Assembly (NCBI RefSeq): GCF_015350805.1 | Contig: NZ_JADKSG010000001.1 | Span: 248,001-312,000, forward strand | DNA length: 64,000 nucleotides | Source of the DNA: Herbiconiux sp. VKM Ac-1786 | GTDB lineage: Bacteria; Actinomycetota; Actinomycetes; Actinomycetales; Microbacteriaceae | Direction of reading: 5' to 3' | Shown here: one piece after another, positions 16,475-25,764 of the stretch | How positions within the stretch are numbered: the stretch's first letter is position 1 | Layout: each line of letters opens with the position of its first letter | Notes under the pieces: generated by a model | Told to the model about the DNA's origin: nothing | The model's database searches: none | The model's input: the letters and a program-made list of their open reading frames with translations, nothing else | Program-made: the position numbers and the translations under genes

Positions 16475-17833
16475 TCAGGCGGCGCCGCGTGCGCCGTCGC
16501 TTCCTCTCATCTTTCCCACGCCGTCTGTGCTTTGACTGTGCACCGGCTGCACCGGCTGCATCGCGGCGAGGAGCTCGGGCGAGACGGTCTCGGGCCGGAT
16601 GCCCCGGCCGATCAGCCGCGGAGCGACGGCCTGCAGCATCGGCACGATCAGCGACAGCGCGATCCGCTGCAGCCGCGTCGGCGGGCTGGCGAGGAGCGGC
16701 CCCGCGCCGGGCTTCGCGATCGTGGCGTGCACCCGCAGCTGGAGGGCTTGCATCAGCCGCACCGGCGGCAGCCGACGGCGCTGGATCGCCGCCAGCTGCA
16801 CGCCGGTGACCGCGGCGCCCCCGCCCGAGCGCAGGGTCGTGACGAGCGCGTTCGCGGTGGCCACCGCATCCTGGATCGCGTAGTTCACGCCCACGCCGAA
16901 CGCCGGGGACATCGCGTGCGCCGAGTCGCCGATGCAGAGGAGCCCAGGCCGGTGCCACCGCTCGAGGTGGGAGACCTGCACGCTGAGCAGCTTCACCTGG
17001 TTCCAGTCGGTGAGCGTGCCGACCACGCTCGTCAGCGGCTTGGCGGTGACCGCGAGGTTCCGCCGGAACGCCTCGAGCCCCGCCGCCTTGACCTCGTCGA
17101 AGCGCCCCTTGGGGATGATCTGGCCCGCCTGGAAGTGGTCGCGCCGGTCGATGGTGAGCACGAAGGTCCCGTCGGCGACGTAGAGCAGCGTGGGCTTCAG
17201 CGTCGCGCGGGGCTTCGGCAGTGAGAACCACAGCACGTCGATGGCGACCCCTGACTCCGTCGGTACGAAGCCCGCCGCCGACCGCACCGTCGAGCCGCGG
17301 CCGTCGGCGGCGACCGTCAGGCCGGCGTGCACCTCGAGCGGGCCGTCGGCGTCCTCGGCGGTCGCACCGGTGATGCGCCCGCCCTCCTCGAGCACCCCGG
17401 TGGCGGCCGTGCCCATCAGGATGCGGAACGAGGCGAACTCGGACGCCTTGCGCGTGAGGAAGAAGAGGAAGTCCCACTGCGGCATGAAGGTCAGGAAGTC
17501 GTCCTCCCCACCGAGCCGGGCGAAGTCGACGGCGTGGATGCGCGTGCCGTTCACCACGGCGTCGAGCGCGCCCACCTCGCTGTGCGGCAGCTCGAGGAAC
17601 TCCTCGCGCAGGCCCAGCTGCCCGAGGAGCGCCAGCGTCGAGGGGTGGATCGTGTCGCCCCGGAAGTCGCGGAAGAAGTCGGCGTGCTTCTCGAGCACCA
17701 CGACGTCGACCCCGGCGCGCGCGAGCAGGTACCCGAGCATCACCCCCGCCGGCCCACCGCCCACGACGCACACCTCGGCGTGCACCTCGCGCACTGCCGT
17801 TCCACCCCCTGGCCCCGCCCCAACCCCGCTCAT
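16475..17833 (-). CDS. FAD-dependent monooxygenase (PHBH fold)
   Basis: 452 residues. The N-terminal Rossmann motif VVGGGPAGVMLGYLLARAG, the FRGDTIHPSTLALL segment (DG-type region of aromatic hydroxylases), VAADGRGSTVRSAAG, and LLCIGDSAHAMSPAFGVGVNYAIQD (FAD ribityl-binding GD motif) mark a class A flavoprotein monooxygenase or related halogenase-like oxidoreductase. Substrate unknown. TAGCCT sits six bases before the ATG (leaderless). It ends 16 bp before the Gly/Asp-repeat gene start on the same strand. Confidence 0.85.
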   Translation of the reverse strand: MSGVGAGPGGGTAVREVHAEVCVVGGGPAGVMLGYLLARAGVDVVVLEKHADFFRDFRGDTIHPSTLALLGQLGLREEFLELPHSEVGALDAVVNGTRIHAVDFARLGGEDDFLTFMPQWDFLFFLTRKASEFASFRILMGTAATGVLEEGGRITGATAEDADGPLEVHAGLTVAADGRGSTVRSAAGFVPTESGVAIDVLWFSLPKPRATLKPTLLYVADGTFVLTIDRRDHFQAGQIIPKGRFDEVKAAGLEAFRRNLAVTAKPLTSVVGTLTDWNQVKLLSVQVSHLERWHRPGLLCIGDSAHAMSPAFGVGVNYAIQDAVATANALVTTLRSGGGAAVTGVQLAAIQRRRLPPVRLMQALQLRVHATIAKPGAGPLLASPPTRLQRIALSLIVPMLQAVAPRLIGRGIRPETVSPELLAAMQPVQPVHSQSTDGVGKMRGSDGARGAA

Positions 17834-17877
17834 ACGCCCAGGCTAGGGCCTGCTCAGCCAACAGGACAGACCACTGC

Positions 17878-17906
17878 GTGACAGTGATACAAGAATGATC
17901 TATCCT
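17878..17906 (+). promoter_or_regulatory. candidate sigma70-type promoter of the CWB2 gene
   Basis: GTGACA (17878-17883), 17-nt spacer, TATCCT (17901-17906), 28 bp before the start codon, with GGAGA near the start as ribosome site. The spacing is ideal and each hexamer has one or two mismatches to consensus. Confidence 0.5.
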
Positions 17907-17934
17907 CATTTCATTACACGGATTCGGAGATTCC

Positions 17935-19890
17935 ATGCTGCGCTCACCAGGCCGCACTCGCTTCACCCTGATCGCAGGAGCACTCGCGTTGGTCGCCGGG
18001 CTGGCGACCTCCTCGACCGTGTCCTTCGCCGCATCATCTCCCCGCGCCATCGAACTCGAACGAATCTCCTCTGCGATTCCCGACCCGGCATCGGGAGGGA
18101 TGGGAGCCGCTCAAGTCGATCCGACGACGGGCCGAGGATTCGTCGTCGACACCTATCTGAACAAAGTCGAGACGTTCGCCGTCACGTCGACATCGATGAC
18201 ACCGACGGGGCCTCTGTCCATCGGAACCGCCCTACCGATGGCTGCCGCACTCGACGATCAGAACCACGTGCTCTACGTCGTCGACCGATCGACTCCAAAT
18301 CGCGTCGTCGCGGTCAACGTCGACCCGGCATCGAGCATGCGCGACAAAGTGATTGGGACCTATCTGACAGGTGGCACGGACCCACTGAGCATCGCCGTAG
18401 ATTCGATTTCCCACACGGTCTACGTCATGAACGTGACGTCGAACGATGTGACAGTCATCGACGTTCCTACCGGGGCAGTTCGTTCCGTCGCTACCGGCAA
18501 GAGCCCGGACGACATGGCGGTCGACTTCGACAGTCACCGCGCGTACGTGACGAGTACGGAGGACGAGAGCATCACTACCGTCTTCGCGACGGGCTCGTCG
18601 ACATCGACGCCCATGAACAGGCCGCTTTCCATCGCACTCTGCAAAGACACGATCTTCGTTTCGACCGACCGGCCGTACGGATACCACATCGAGAAGTACG
18701 ACGTAGGCATGCGCTTGCTGGCTACGTCGCCTCCCTTGGCCTCCGCTCCCAACGAGATGCTCCCTGACTGCCGTCGCCACGCTCTCTACACAGCCGACGC
18801 AGCTGCGGGCGTTCCCGGTCTGCAGGTCTTCCGCACCAGCGATCTGAAGCTCGAAGGGGGATCGAACGTGGATTACTACCGAACGCTCACGATGGATCCC
18901 AGTGGCAATCGACTCTTCGCCAGCGAGACCGGTCGGACGGCCGGCTCAGCGATCGTGATGTTCGAGCCACACTTCAGTCCTCCGGCAGCGGTGGAGCGGG
19001 TCGCCGGGGCGGATCGATTCGAGGTGTCCGCTGCGATCTCGCGCCAGAACTTCCTGCCGAACTCCGCCGTGGCGTACGTCGCATCGGGCGCCGGCTTCGC
19101 CGATGCCCTCTCGGGCTCCGCGGTCGCGGGCGAGAGGAGGGCACCGGTGCTGCTGGTGACGAAGGACGGTGTTCCTGGAGCCATCGCCGATGAATTGGCG
19201 CGCTTGAAGCCACGGACGATCGTGATCCTCGGTGGCACCGCAGCCGTCAGCCCGGGTGTAGAGGAGAGCCTCAAGAGGTACTCCGGTTCGGTCACGCGCA
19301 TCAGTGGGGCCGACCGGTTCGTGGTATCGGCGGCGGTCTCGGCGTCAGTGTTCAAGCCGAAGGTGCCGGTCGCGTACCTGGCCTCGGGAGCAAACTTCCC
19401 GGACGCTCTGTCAGGATCCCCAGCGGCCGGGCGGGCGCACGCACCCGTGCTATTGATCGAGAAGGATCGCATCCCCGACGCCGTCGCCGCCGAACTGGCC
19501 CGGCTCGATCCGGGTGAGATCGTGGTACTCGGCGGGCCGAACGCGATCAGCGAAGCCGTGCTGGATCAGCTTTCGACGACGAAGACGGTTTCGCGCATCG
19601 AGGGCGCTGATCGGTTCGAGGTCTCGGCGGGGATCTCGGCGCAGAAATTCCACGACGGGGCGTACATGGTCTACATCGCATCAGGTCAGACGTTTCCCGA
19701 CGCCCTGTCCGGGGCGCCGGTAGCGATCGCCGACGGGGCACCTGTGCTCCTGGTGACGCGAGACAGCATTCCAGACCCCGTCGCAGCCGAGCTCGAGCGA
19801 CTGCATCCGTACCGGATCGTCGTGCTCGGCGGGACGGCAGCCGTCTCGGACGGGGTCAGCGAGCAGCTGAAGAGCTACCTGACCGACTGA
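17935..19890 (+). CDS. cell wall-binding repeat (CWB2) protein with N-terminal beta-propeller
   Basis: 651 residues. A signal peptide ends near FAASSP (about residue 31). Residues 40-345 contain YVTN/YncE-like blades (HTVYVMNVTSNDVTVIDVPTG, DSHRAYVTSTEDESITTVF). From about 355 to the end are three CWB2 repeats of about 97 residues, each starting VxRIxGADRFEVSA and containing FPDALSG and IVVLGGTAAVS. CWB2 repeats attach proteins to the wall in clostridia and are common in actinobacterial surface proteins. Base composition is lower in GC than its neighbours, hinting at transfer or different selection. It ends 3 bp from the convergent methyltransferase stop. Confidence 0.9.
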   Translation: MLRSPGRTRFTLIAGALALVAGLATSSTVSFAASSPRAIELERISSAIPDPASGGMGAAQVDPTTGRGFVVDTYLNKVETFAVTSTSMTPTGPLSIGTALPMAAALDDQNHVLYVVDRSTPNRVVAVNVDPASSMRDKVIGTYLTGGTDPLSIAVDSISHTVYVMNVTSNDVTVIDVPTGAVRSVATGKSPDDMAVDFDSHRAYVTSTEDESITTVFATGSSTSTPMNRPLSIALCKDTIFVSTDRPYGYHIEKYDVGMRLLATSPPLASAPNEMLPDCRRHALYTADAAAGVPGLQVFRTSDLKLEGGSNVDYYRTLTMDPSGNRLFASETGRTAGSAIVMFEPHFSPPAAVERVAGADRFEVSAAISRQNFLPNSAVAYVASGAGFADALSGSAVAGERRAPVLLVTKDGVPGAIADELARLKPRTIVILGGTAAVSPGVEESLKRYSGSVTRISGADRFVVSAAVSASVFKPKVPVAYLASGANFPDALSGSPAAGRAHAPVLLIEKDRIPDAVAAELARLDPGEIVVLGGPNAISEAVLDQLSTTKTVSRIEGADRFEVSAGISAQKFHDGAYMVYIASGQTFPDALSGAPVAIADGAPVLLVTRDSIPDPVAAELERLHPYRIVVLGGTAAVSDGVSEQLKSYLTD

Positions 19891-19893
19891 CTC

Positions 19894-21525
19894 TCAGGGG
19901 GCGGGGAGGAGGAAGACGTCGGCGAGGAGGGCGCGGAGGCGGGGGGCGAGGGCCGCGCGGAGCGCCGCCTCGTCGACGGAGAGCACCTGCGCGATGGCCG
20001 CCGCGATGGCCGAGGCCGAGAGGTCGCCGTCGCAGGCGCCGACGAAGGCGGCGAGGCCGGTGTCGAGGTCGATCGAGCGCGAGAAGCCGCCACCCTGGCG
20101 CAGCGTCATCACCACGGGGTCGTCGTGGCCCGGCCAGTAGTGGCGCTCCTCCGTGACGTCGGAAGCGTAGACGTAGGTTCCGGCGAGCAGCTCGTCGTCG
20201 TCGCGGTGGGCCTGCCAGTCGTGACCTGCGAGGCAGACCGCCAGATGGTCGCCGAGGCCGATCGGGTTCGAGCCGATCGCGGCGTCGACGCGCTCGTAGC
20301 GGTCGAGGGTCGGCGCGGCCGCGGGAACGCGCGACCCGACCGCGGGCGCCGCCGCCGGCCGCCGCAGCAGCACGTACCCGAACCCCACCTCCCGCACGCC
20401 CCGCGCCTCGAAGTCGTCCAGCCAGCTCGAGTAGAGGGAGTCGAACGCCGGCGTCCCGGGCCGCGTCCCGCCGTCCCGGATCCACGTCTCCGCGTACAGC
20501 GGCGCATCCTGCCGATCGCGCTCGATCACCCACGCGTCCACCACGACCGGCGACGACGCCACCCACGACCGCACCCGGTGCAGCCCGTCCGACGCCCCGT
20601 ACTCCCAGTTGCCGAGCAGCTGCGCGATGCCGCCCGGCGCCAAATGCGACGGGGCCGAACGGATGACCGACGCCACCAGCGCATCCCCCACCAGCCCGCC
20701 GTCACGGTACTCGTAGAGCGGCACGCCCTCCTGCCGCGGCGTGATGACGAACGGCGGGTTCGAGACGATCCGGTCGAACCGCTCCCCCGCGACCGGCTCG
20801 AACAGGCTGCCGTGCCGGAACTCGATCGAGTCGATGCCGTTCAGCCGCGCGTTGAACGCCGCGATCGCGAGGGCCCGGCGCGAGATGTCGGTGGCCACGA
20901 CCCGGCGCGCGTGGCGGGCGGCGTGCAGGGCCTGGATGCCGCATCCGGTGCCGAGGTCGAGCACCGAGTCGACCGGCGTCGGGATCATCAGCCCCGACAG
21001 CGTCATCGACGCCCCGCCGATGCCGAGCACGTGGTCGGGGTCGAGCGGCCGGCCGAGCACCGACTCGCCGAGGTCGGACGCGATCCACCAGCTCCCCGCT
21101 CCGAGCGAGTCGACGAAGCTGTAGGGCCGCAGGTCGAGGCGGGCACGAACCCCGCCCGCAGTGCCCGCGGGCCCGATGAAGCCGAGCGCCTCGAGGCCGG
21201 CGACGCCGAGCGTCGGCAGAGCATCCGCCACCTCGTCGGCCGGCACCGTCGACCCCAGCAGGAAGAGCCGGGCCAGCGTCGACACGGGCGAGACGGGGGC
21301 TCCGGATGCTCGAGCCCGCGAGATCGCGCGCACCGCCGGCTCGCGCTGCCCCCGGTGCAGGGCGGCCGCCGCCGAGGGCCCCCACAGCGCGTCGATCACG
21401 TCGACCCGGAAGCGCGCGGCCACCAGGTCGTCGCGGAGCGCATCCACCAGCGCCACGTCCTCGGGCGCCGACGAGCTGAGGGCGGGCGGCAGGGCGATCG
21501 AATCGTGGCTCACCGCTCCATTCAA
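19894..21525 (-). CDS. class I SAM-dependent methyltransferase with NPPF motif (DUF7059-type)
   Basis: 543 residues. An alpha-helical N-terminal domain (1-140) resembling DUF7059 precedes a Rossmann methyltransferase domain with motif I VLDLGTGCGIQAL (188-200), VVATDIS, and catalytic NPPF at 256-259, as in HemK/PrmC and RlmG enzymes that methylate amide or exocyclic amino nitrogens. A C-terminal domain of about 170 residues is family-specific. The target (protein Gln or nucleic acid base) is not known. The start lies only 16 bp from that of the divergent carboxylesterase; GTG 21513 (VSHDS) is an alternative start. Confidence 0.85.
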   Translation of the reverse strand: MNGAVSHDSIALPPALSSSAPEDVALVDALRDDLVAARFRVDVIDALWGPSAAAALHRGQREPAVRAISRARASGAPVSPVSTLARLFLLGSTVPADEVADALPTLGVAGLEALGFIGPAGTAGGVRARLDLRPYSFVDSLGAGSWWIASDLGESVLGRPLDPDHVLGIGGASMTLSGLMIPTPVDSVLDLGTGCGIQALHAARHARRVVATDISRRALAIAAFNARLNGIDSIEFRHGSLFEPVAGERFDRIVSNPPFVITPRQEGVPLYEYRDGGLVGDALVASVIRSAPSHLAPGGIAQLLGNWEYGASDGLHRVRSWVASSPVVVDAWVIERDRQDAPLYAETWIRDGGTRPGTPAFDSLYSSWLDDFEARGVREVGFGYVLLRRPAAAPAVGSRVPAAAPTLDRYERVDAAIGSNPIGLGDHLAVCLAGHDWQAHRDDDELLAGTYVYASDVTEERHYWPGHDDPVVMTLRQGGGFSRSIDLDTGLAAFVGACDGDLSASAIAAAIAQVLSVDEAALRAALAPRLRALLADVFLLPAP

Positions 21526-21541
21526 TCGCTACAGTGACCCC

Positions 21542-23125
21542 ATGACGCACCTCCCGGGCGATCCGCTCCTCGTCGAGACCGAGTCCGGAGCCGTGCGCGG
21601 CACGCTCAGACGGGGAGTGCGCTCCTGGCGCGGCATCCCGTACGCCGCCCCTCCGCTCGGGCCGCTCCGGTTCCGGGCGCCCGCCCCGGCCGAGCCGTGG
21701 GACGGCGTGCGCGAGGCGCTCGACTTCGGCCCGGCCGCGGTGCAGCACGAGAACAAGGCGGTCGCGCTGCCCGAGGGCGTCACCCAGTCGGAGGACTGCC
21801 TCAGCCTGAACGTGCTGGCCCCGCCGCGCGAGCCGGGGTTCGACGACGGGCCGTTCCCGGTGATGGTCTGGATCCACGGCGGCGCGTACGTCGCCGGCTC
21901 CAGCGCCCAGCCGCTCTTCGACGGCACCGAGCTGGTGGCGAACGGCGACGTGATCGTGGTGAGCCTGAACTACCGCCTCGGCGCGCTCGGCTTCCTCGAC
22001 TTCTCGAGCCTGGGCGACGGTTTCGAGACCAACGTCGCCCTGCGCGACCAGCTCGCCGCGCTGGCGTGGGTGCAGCGCAACATCGGGGCGTTCGGCGGCG
22101 ACCCCGGCAACGTCACGCTGTTCGGGGAGTCCGCGGGCGCCGGCTGCGTCACGACGCTGCTCACCTCGCCCGCCGCCGACGGGCTGTTCCACCGGGCCAT
22201 CGCCGAGAGCCCCCCCGCCACGAGCGTCTACGACCGCGAGCGGGCCGCCCGGGTGTCGCGCCGCTTCCTCGGCCTGCTCGGGCTTGACGCCGACGCCGAC
22301 GCCTCCACGACGGCGGCCGAGCTCCGCACGATCGAGGCCGACCGCCTCGCCCGAGCGACTTTCGACCTCGTCGCCGCGGTGGCCGCCGAGCAGCCCGGAA
22401 CCCTCGCCGTCGCGCCGGTGGTCGACGGGGAGCTCGTGCCCGAGCATCCGGTCGACGCCTACCGCGCGGGCCGTCAGCTGCCGGTTCCGCTCGTCATCGG
22501 CACGAACCACGACGAGGCGTCGCTGTTCCGCCTGATGAAGTCGCCGCTGATGCCGATCACCGCCGGCTCGGTGCACGTCATGTTCGAGGAGCTGGCGGCC
22601 GAGCATCCGGAGTTCGCCGCCGCCGAGAACCGCATCGAGGCCGCCTACCCGCGCTTCCCGCACCACCGCACCCCGGCCGAGCTCTCGCGCGACGCCGGCT
22701 TCCGGATGCCCAGCATCTGGCTCGCGTCGGCCCACAGCCGTGTCGCCCCCACCTGGATGTACCGCTTCGACCACAGCACCCCCGCGCTCACCCTGCTCGG
22801 CATCGGAGCGACGCACGGCGCCGAGATCGCCTACGTCTTCGGCACCCTCGGCGTCGGCCGCCGCGACCCGAGCTTCCGGCTCGGCGGCCTGGCCGAGGCG
22901 AGACGCCTGTCGGAGGCGGTGCAGCACCGCTGGCTCTCGTTCGCCGCGGAGGGCGAGCCGGCCGGCCTCAGCTCCCTCGAGAGCGCCGGCACAGCACCCG
23001 AGTGGCCACGGTACGACGAGGAGCGGAGGGCGACGATGCTGTTCGATCACGGCGAGCGCGTGTCCGACGACCCCGATGCGGCCATCCGGGAAGCCTGGGG
23101 AGACTCCACGATCTCCTTCGACTGA
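21542..23125 (+). CDS. type-B carboxylesterase
   Basis: 527 residues. Carboxylesterase signatures: SEDCLSLNVLAP, oxyanion hole WIHGGAYVAGS, nucleophile elbow FGESAGA, and the His region ATHGAEIAYVFG. No signal peptide, so likely cytoplasmic, acting on esters, lactones or carbamates. TACAGT (21530-21535) is six bases before the ATG with no ribosome site, so translation is probably leaderless and the promoter lies inside the divergent methyltransferase gene start. Confidence 0.93.
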   Translation: MTHLPGDPLLVETESGAVRGTLRRGVRSWRGIPYAAPPLGPLRFRAPAPAEPWDGVREALDFGPAAVQHENKAVALPEGVTQSEDCLSLNVLAPPREPGFDDGPFPVMVWIHGGAYVAGSSAQPLFDGTELVANGDVIVVSLNYRLGALGFLDFSSLGDGFETNVALRDQLAALAWVQRNIGAFGGDPGNVTLFGESAGAGCVTTLLTSPAADGLFHRAIAESPPATSVYDRERAARVSRRFLGLLGLDADADASTTAAELRTIEADRLARATFDLVAAVAAEQPGTLAVAPVVDGELVPEHPVDAYRAGRQLPVPLVIGTNHDEASLFRLMKSPLMPITAGSVHVMFEELAAEHPEFAAAENRIEAAYPRFPHHRTPAELSRDAGFRMPSIWLASAHSRVAPTWMYRFDHSTPALTLLGIGATHGAEIAYVFGTLGVGRRDPSFRLGGLAEARRLSEAVQHRWLSFAAEGEPAGLSSLESAGTAPEWPRYDEERRATMLFDHGERVSDDPDAAIREAWGDSTISFD

Positions 23126-23160
23126 CGCCCGCCGGGCACTACGCTCTGGGCAGGGGTGCT

Positions 23161-24984
23161 GTGAGGCAGGAGGCGAGGGATCCAGCGACTGGTCGGGCCC
23201 CGCTCGGCGCGCCCGCCCTCCTGCGGAACGGCCGCCGGCCGGTGCTCGTGCTGCTGGGCGTGACCGTCGCGCTGCTGATCGCCTCGCTGGTCGCGCTGTT
23301 CCTCCCCGGTGCGCACCCGCTGCTCGAGGGAGTGCTCTCGCTCGGCACGGAGTGGGCCGCCGTGCTCACCTGCATCGTCGCGGTCGTGCTCAGCCGGGCG
23401 CACCGGGCCGCGCCGGTGCTGGCGACGGCGGCGGTCGCCGCGACCGTGCTGGGCGACACGCTCTCGGTCGGCCTCGCCGACGGCAGCGGCGCGGTGCCCT
23501 TCCCCTCCTGGCCCGACGCCTCGTACACGGCCTTCTACCTGCTGCTCTACGCCGCCATCGTCGTGCTCGCCCGCCGCCACCTCGTCGCCCCGACCACCAC
23601 CGTCGTCTTCGACGTCGTGATCACGGCGTTCGGCCTCGCCGCCCTGCTGGCGCTGGCCCTCACCCCGGTGCTCGACGAGGCGCTGATCGGCACCGAGACG
23701 ACGGCTTTCGTGCTCTCGACGATCTATCCGCTCGTCGACGTGCTGCTGATCGCGACGATCGTGGCCATCGCCGCCTCCGACCGCTGGGGCGGCTACTGGC
23801 GGCTCGTGGCGGCGGCGCTGCTCCTGTACGCCGCGGCCGACACGGTGCTCGCGCTGCAGCTGCCGAGCGACGACTACCGCGCCGGCACCCCGCTCGACGC
23901 GGCCTGGATCGTCGGCTCGATCATCCTGACCGTCTGGGTCTGCGCGATCACCACCCACGCCGAGACACCCGCCCCGCCGGCCTCGGCCACTCGCGCCGGC
24001 ACGACTCTCGCCATCGTCGCGATGGGTGCCGCGCTGGTGGTGCTCGTGCTGGCCCCGCTGATCGACGGGTCGCTGATCGCGGTCGCACTGGCCATGATCG
24101 CGCTGCTGACGACCGTGCTCTCGGTGGCGCTGCGCCGTGGTGCTCTGCCGGCGTTCGGGCAGACGGCCGAGCGCCGTCGCACCGTGCGCGAACTCCGCAC
24201 CCGCGGCAGCCAGGAGCAGCTCGTGCTGCTCTACCAGCCGAAGGTGCGGCTCGCGACGGGCCGCATCGACGGCGTCGAGGCGCTCGTGCGCTGGAACCAC
24301 CCCGTCCGCGGCCTGCTCGGCCCCGCCGAGTTCCTGCCGCTCCTCGACGAGGCCGGCACCCTGCGCGCCTGGACCACGCGCATCTTCACCCTCGCCCTCG
24401 ACGACGCCGCGCGCTGGCGCCGCCGCGGCACCCCGGTGAGTGTCGCGGTCAACGTCACCGCCGAGTGGCTCCAGGATGCCCGGGCCGTGCACGAGGTGCT
24501 GCCGGCGCTCGGGCTCCGCTCGCTGCCCGCCTCGGCCCTCACGATCGAGATCACCGAGCAGTCGCTCGTCGCCGAACCCGAGGCCGTCGCGCGCCGGATC
24601 GAACCCCTCCGTGCCGCGGGCGTGCGCATCTCGCTCGACGACTTCGGCACCGGCTACAACTCGCTCAGCGTGCTGCACGACTTCGCGGTCGACGAGGTGA
24701 AGATCGACCGCAGCTTCGTCGAGGCCGTCGGCTCCGACACCCGGGCCCGCGCACTGGTGCGCTCGACCATCGCCCTGGCGGGCGCGCTCGGCAGCGAGAC
24801 CGTGGCCGAAGGTGTCGAGACGGAGGAGCAGCGCCTGCTGCTGGCCGAGATGGGCTGCACCTTCGCGCAGGGCTTCCTGATCTCGGAGCCGGTGCCCGCG
24901 GAGCGGATCGACGACCTGCTAGCCTCGCCTGGAACCCCCACCACCCCGCTGCGACCGCAGCCGACAGAGGAGAACTCCGCTTGA
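23161..24984 (+). CDS. membrane-bound EAL-domain c-di-GMP phosphodiesterase
   Basis: 607 residues from GTG 23161 (AGGGG upstream). The first 330 carry about nine hydrophobic helices forming a membrane sensor. The EAL domain follows from about residue 350: YQPKVRLATGRIDGVEALVRW, NVTAEWL, IEITEQ, DDFGTGYNSLSVL, KIDRSF and EGVETEEQ are all intact, so it should hydrolyse c-di-GMP. No GGDEF domain is present. The stop TGA overlaps the TTG start of the HAD gene (TTGA), coupling the two. Confidence 0.9.
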   Translation: MRQEARDPATGRAPLGAPALLRNGRRPVLVLLGVTVALLIASLVALFLPGAHPLLEGVLSLGTEWAAVLTCIVAVVLSRAHRAAPVLATAAVAATVLGDTLSVGLADGSGAVPFPSWPDASYTAFYLLLYAAIVVLARRHLVAPTTTVVFDVVITAFGLAALLALALTPVLDEALIGTETTAFVLSTIYPLVDVLLIATIVAIAASDRWGGYWRLVAAALLLYAAADTVLALQLPSDDYRAGTPLDAAWIVGSIILTVWVCAITTHAETPAPPASATRAGTTLAIVAMGAALVVLVLAPLIDGSLIAVALAMIALLTTVLSVALRRGALPAFGQTAERRRTVRELRTRGSQEQLVLLYQPKVRLATGRIDGVEALVRWNHPVRGLLGPAEFLPLLDEAGTLRAWTTRIFTLALDDAARWRRRGTPVSVAVNVTAEWLQDARAVHEVLPALGLRSLPASALTIEITEQSLVAEPEAVARRIEPLRAAGVRISLDDFGTGYNSLSVLHDFAVDEVKIDRSFVEAVGSDTRARALVRSTIALAGALGSETVAEGVETEEQRLLLAEMGCTFAQGFLISEPVPAERIDDLLASPGTPTTPLRPQPTEENSA

Positions 24985-25742
24985 CGACGAACGTCCGCCT
25001 GGTCGCCTTCGACCTCGACGACACGCTCGCGCCCTCGAAGGCGCCCCTCGACCCGCGCATGGCGCAACTGCTCGTCGAGCTGCTCGACGTCGTGCCCGTG
25101 TGCGTCATCTCGGGAGGCCAGTTCGGCCAGTTCGAGTCGCAGCTCGTGGCGAACCTGCCCGCGTCGGCCGGCGACAAGCTCGCGCGCCTGCACCTCATGC
25201 CCACCTGCGGCACCCAGTACTACCGCTACGAGAACGACGGGTGGACCCAGGTCTACGCCGAGAACCTCACCGACGAGCAGAAGGCCGAGGCCCAGGCGGC
25301 GCTCGAGTCCGAGGCCAAGCGGCTCGGGCTCTGGGAGACCGAGACCTACGGCCCGGTGCTGGAAGACCGCGGCTCGCAGATCACCTTCTCGGCCCTCGGC
25401 CAGGCGGCCCCCGTCGACATCAAGTCGGCCTGGGACCCGGACGGCGCCAAGAAGGAGCTCCTCCGCGCCGCCGTCGCCGAGCGGCTGCCCGAGCTCGAGG
25501 TGCGCTCGGGCGGATCGACCTCGGTCGACATCACCCGCAAGGGCATCGACAAGGCCTACGGCATGAACCGCCTGGCCGAGCTGACCGGCATCGCGCAGGA
25601 CGACATGCTCTTCGTGGGCGACCGCCTCGACGAGGGCGGCAACGACTACCCGGTCAAGGCGATGGGGATCGACACCGTGGCCGTGCACAACTGGCACGAC
25701 ACCGCGGCGTTCGTCGAGGGCTTCCTGGCCGAGCGCCGCTAG
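24981..25742 (+). CDS. HAD-IIB family hydrolase
   Basis: 253 residues from TTG 24981; GAGGAG eight bases upstream supports this unusual start, and no ATG exists before the conserved motif. Motif I is VAFDLDDTLAPSK, motif II CVISGG, and the C-terminal GSTSVDITRKGIDKAYGMNRLAE plus LFVGDRLDEGGNDYPV supplies the lysine and acidic motifs of Cof/phosphomannomutase-type HADs. It likely dephosphorylates a sugar phosphate. Translational coupling to the EAL protein is by overlap only; no functional link is evident. Confidence 0.88.
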   Translation: MTTNVRLVAFDLDDTLAPSKAPLDPRMAQLLVELLDVVPVCVISGGQFGQFESQLVANLPASAGDKLARLHLMPTCGTQYYRYENDGWTQVYAENLTDEQKAEAQAALESEAKRLGLWETETYGPVLEDRGSQITFSALGQAAPVDIKSAWDPDGAKKELLRAAVAERLPELEVRSGGSTSVDITRKGIDKAYGMNRLAELTGIAQDDMLFVGDRLDEGGNDYPVKAMGIDTVAVHNWHDTAAFVEGFLAERR

Positions 25743-25764
25743 GCGCTGCGGCGGTCGGCGCCCG

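Noticed and set aside
16227-18050. 607-codon minus-strand frame over the FAD monooxygenase
   Set aside because: Alternative frame of two well-supported genes; no motif of its own.
20702-23050. 782-codon minus-strand frame over the esterase
   Set aside because: Antisense shadow of the carboxylesterase, which has an intact triad.
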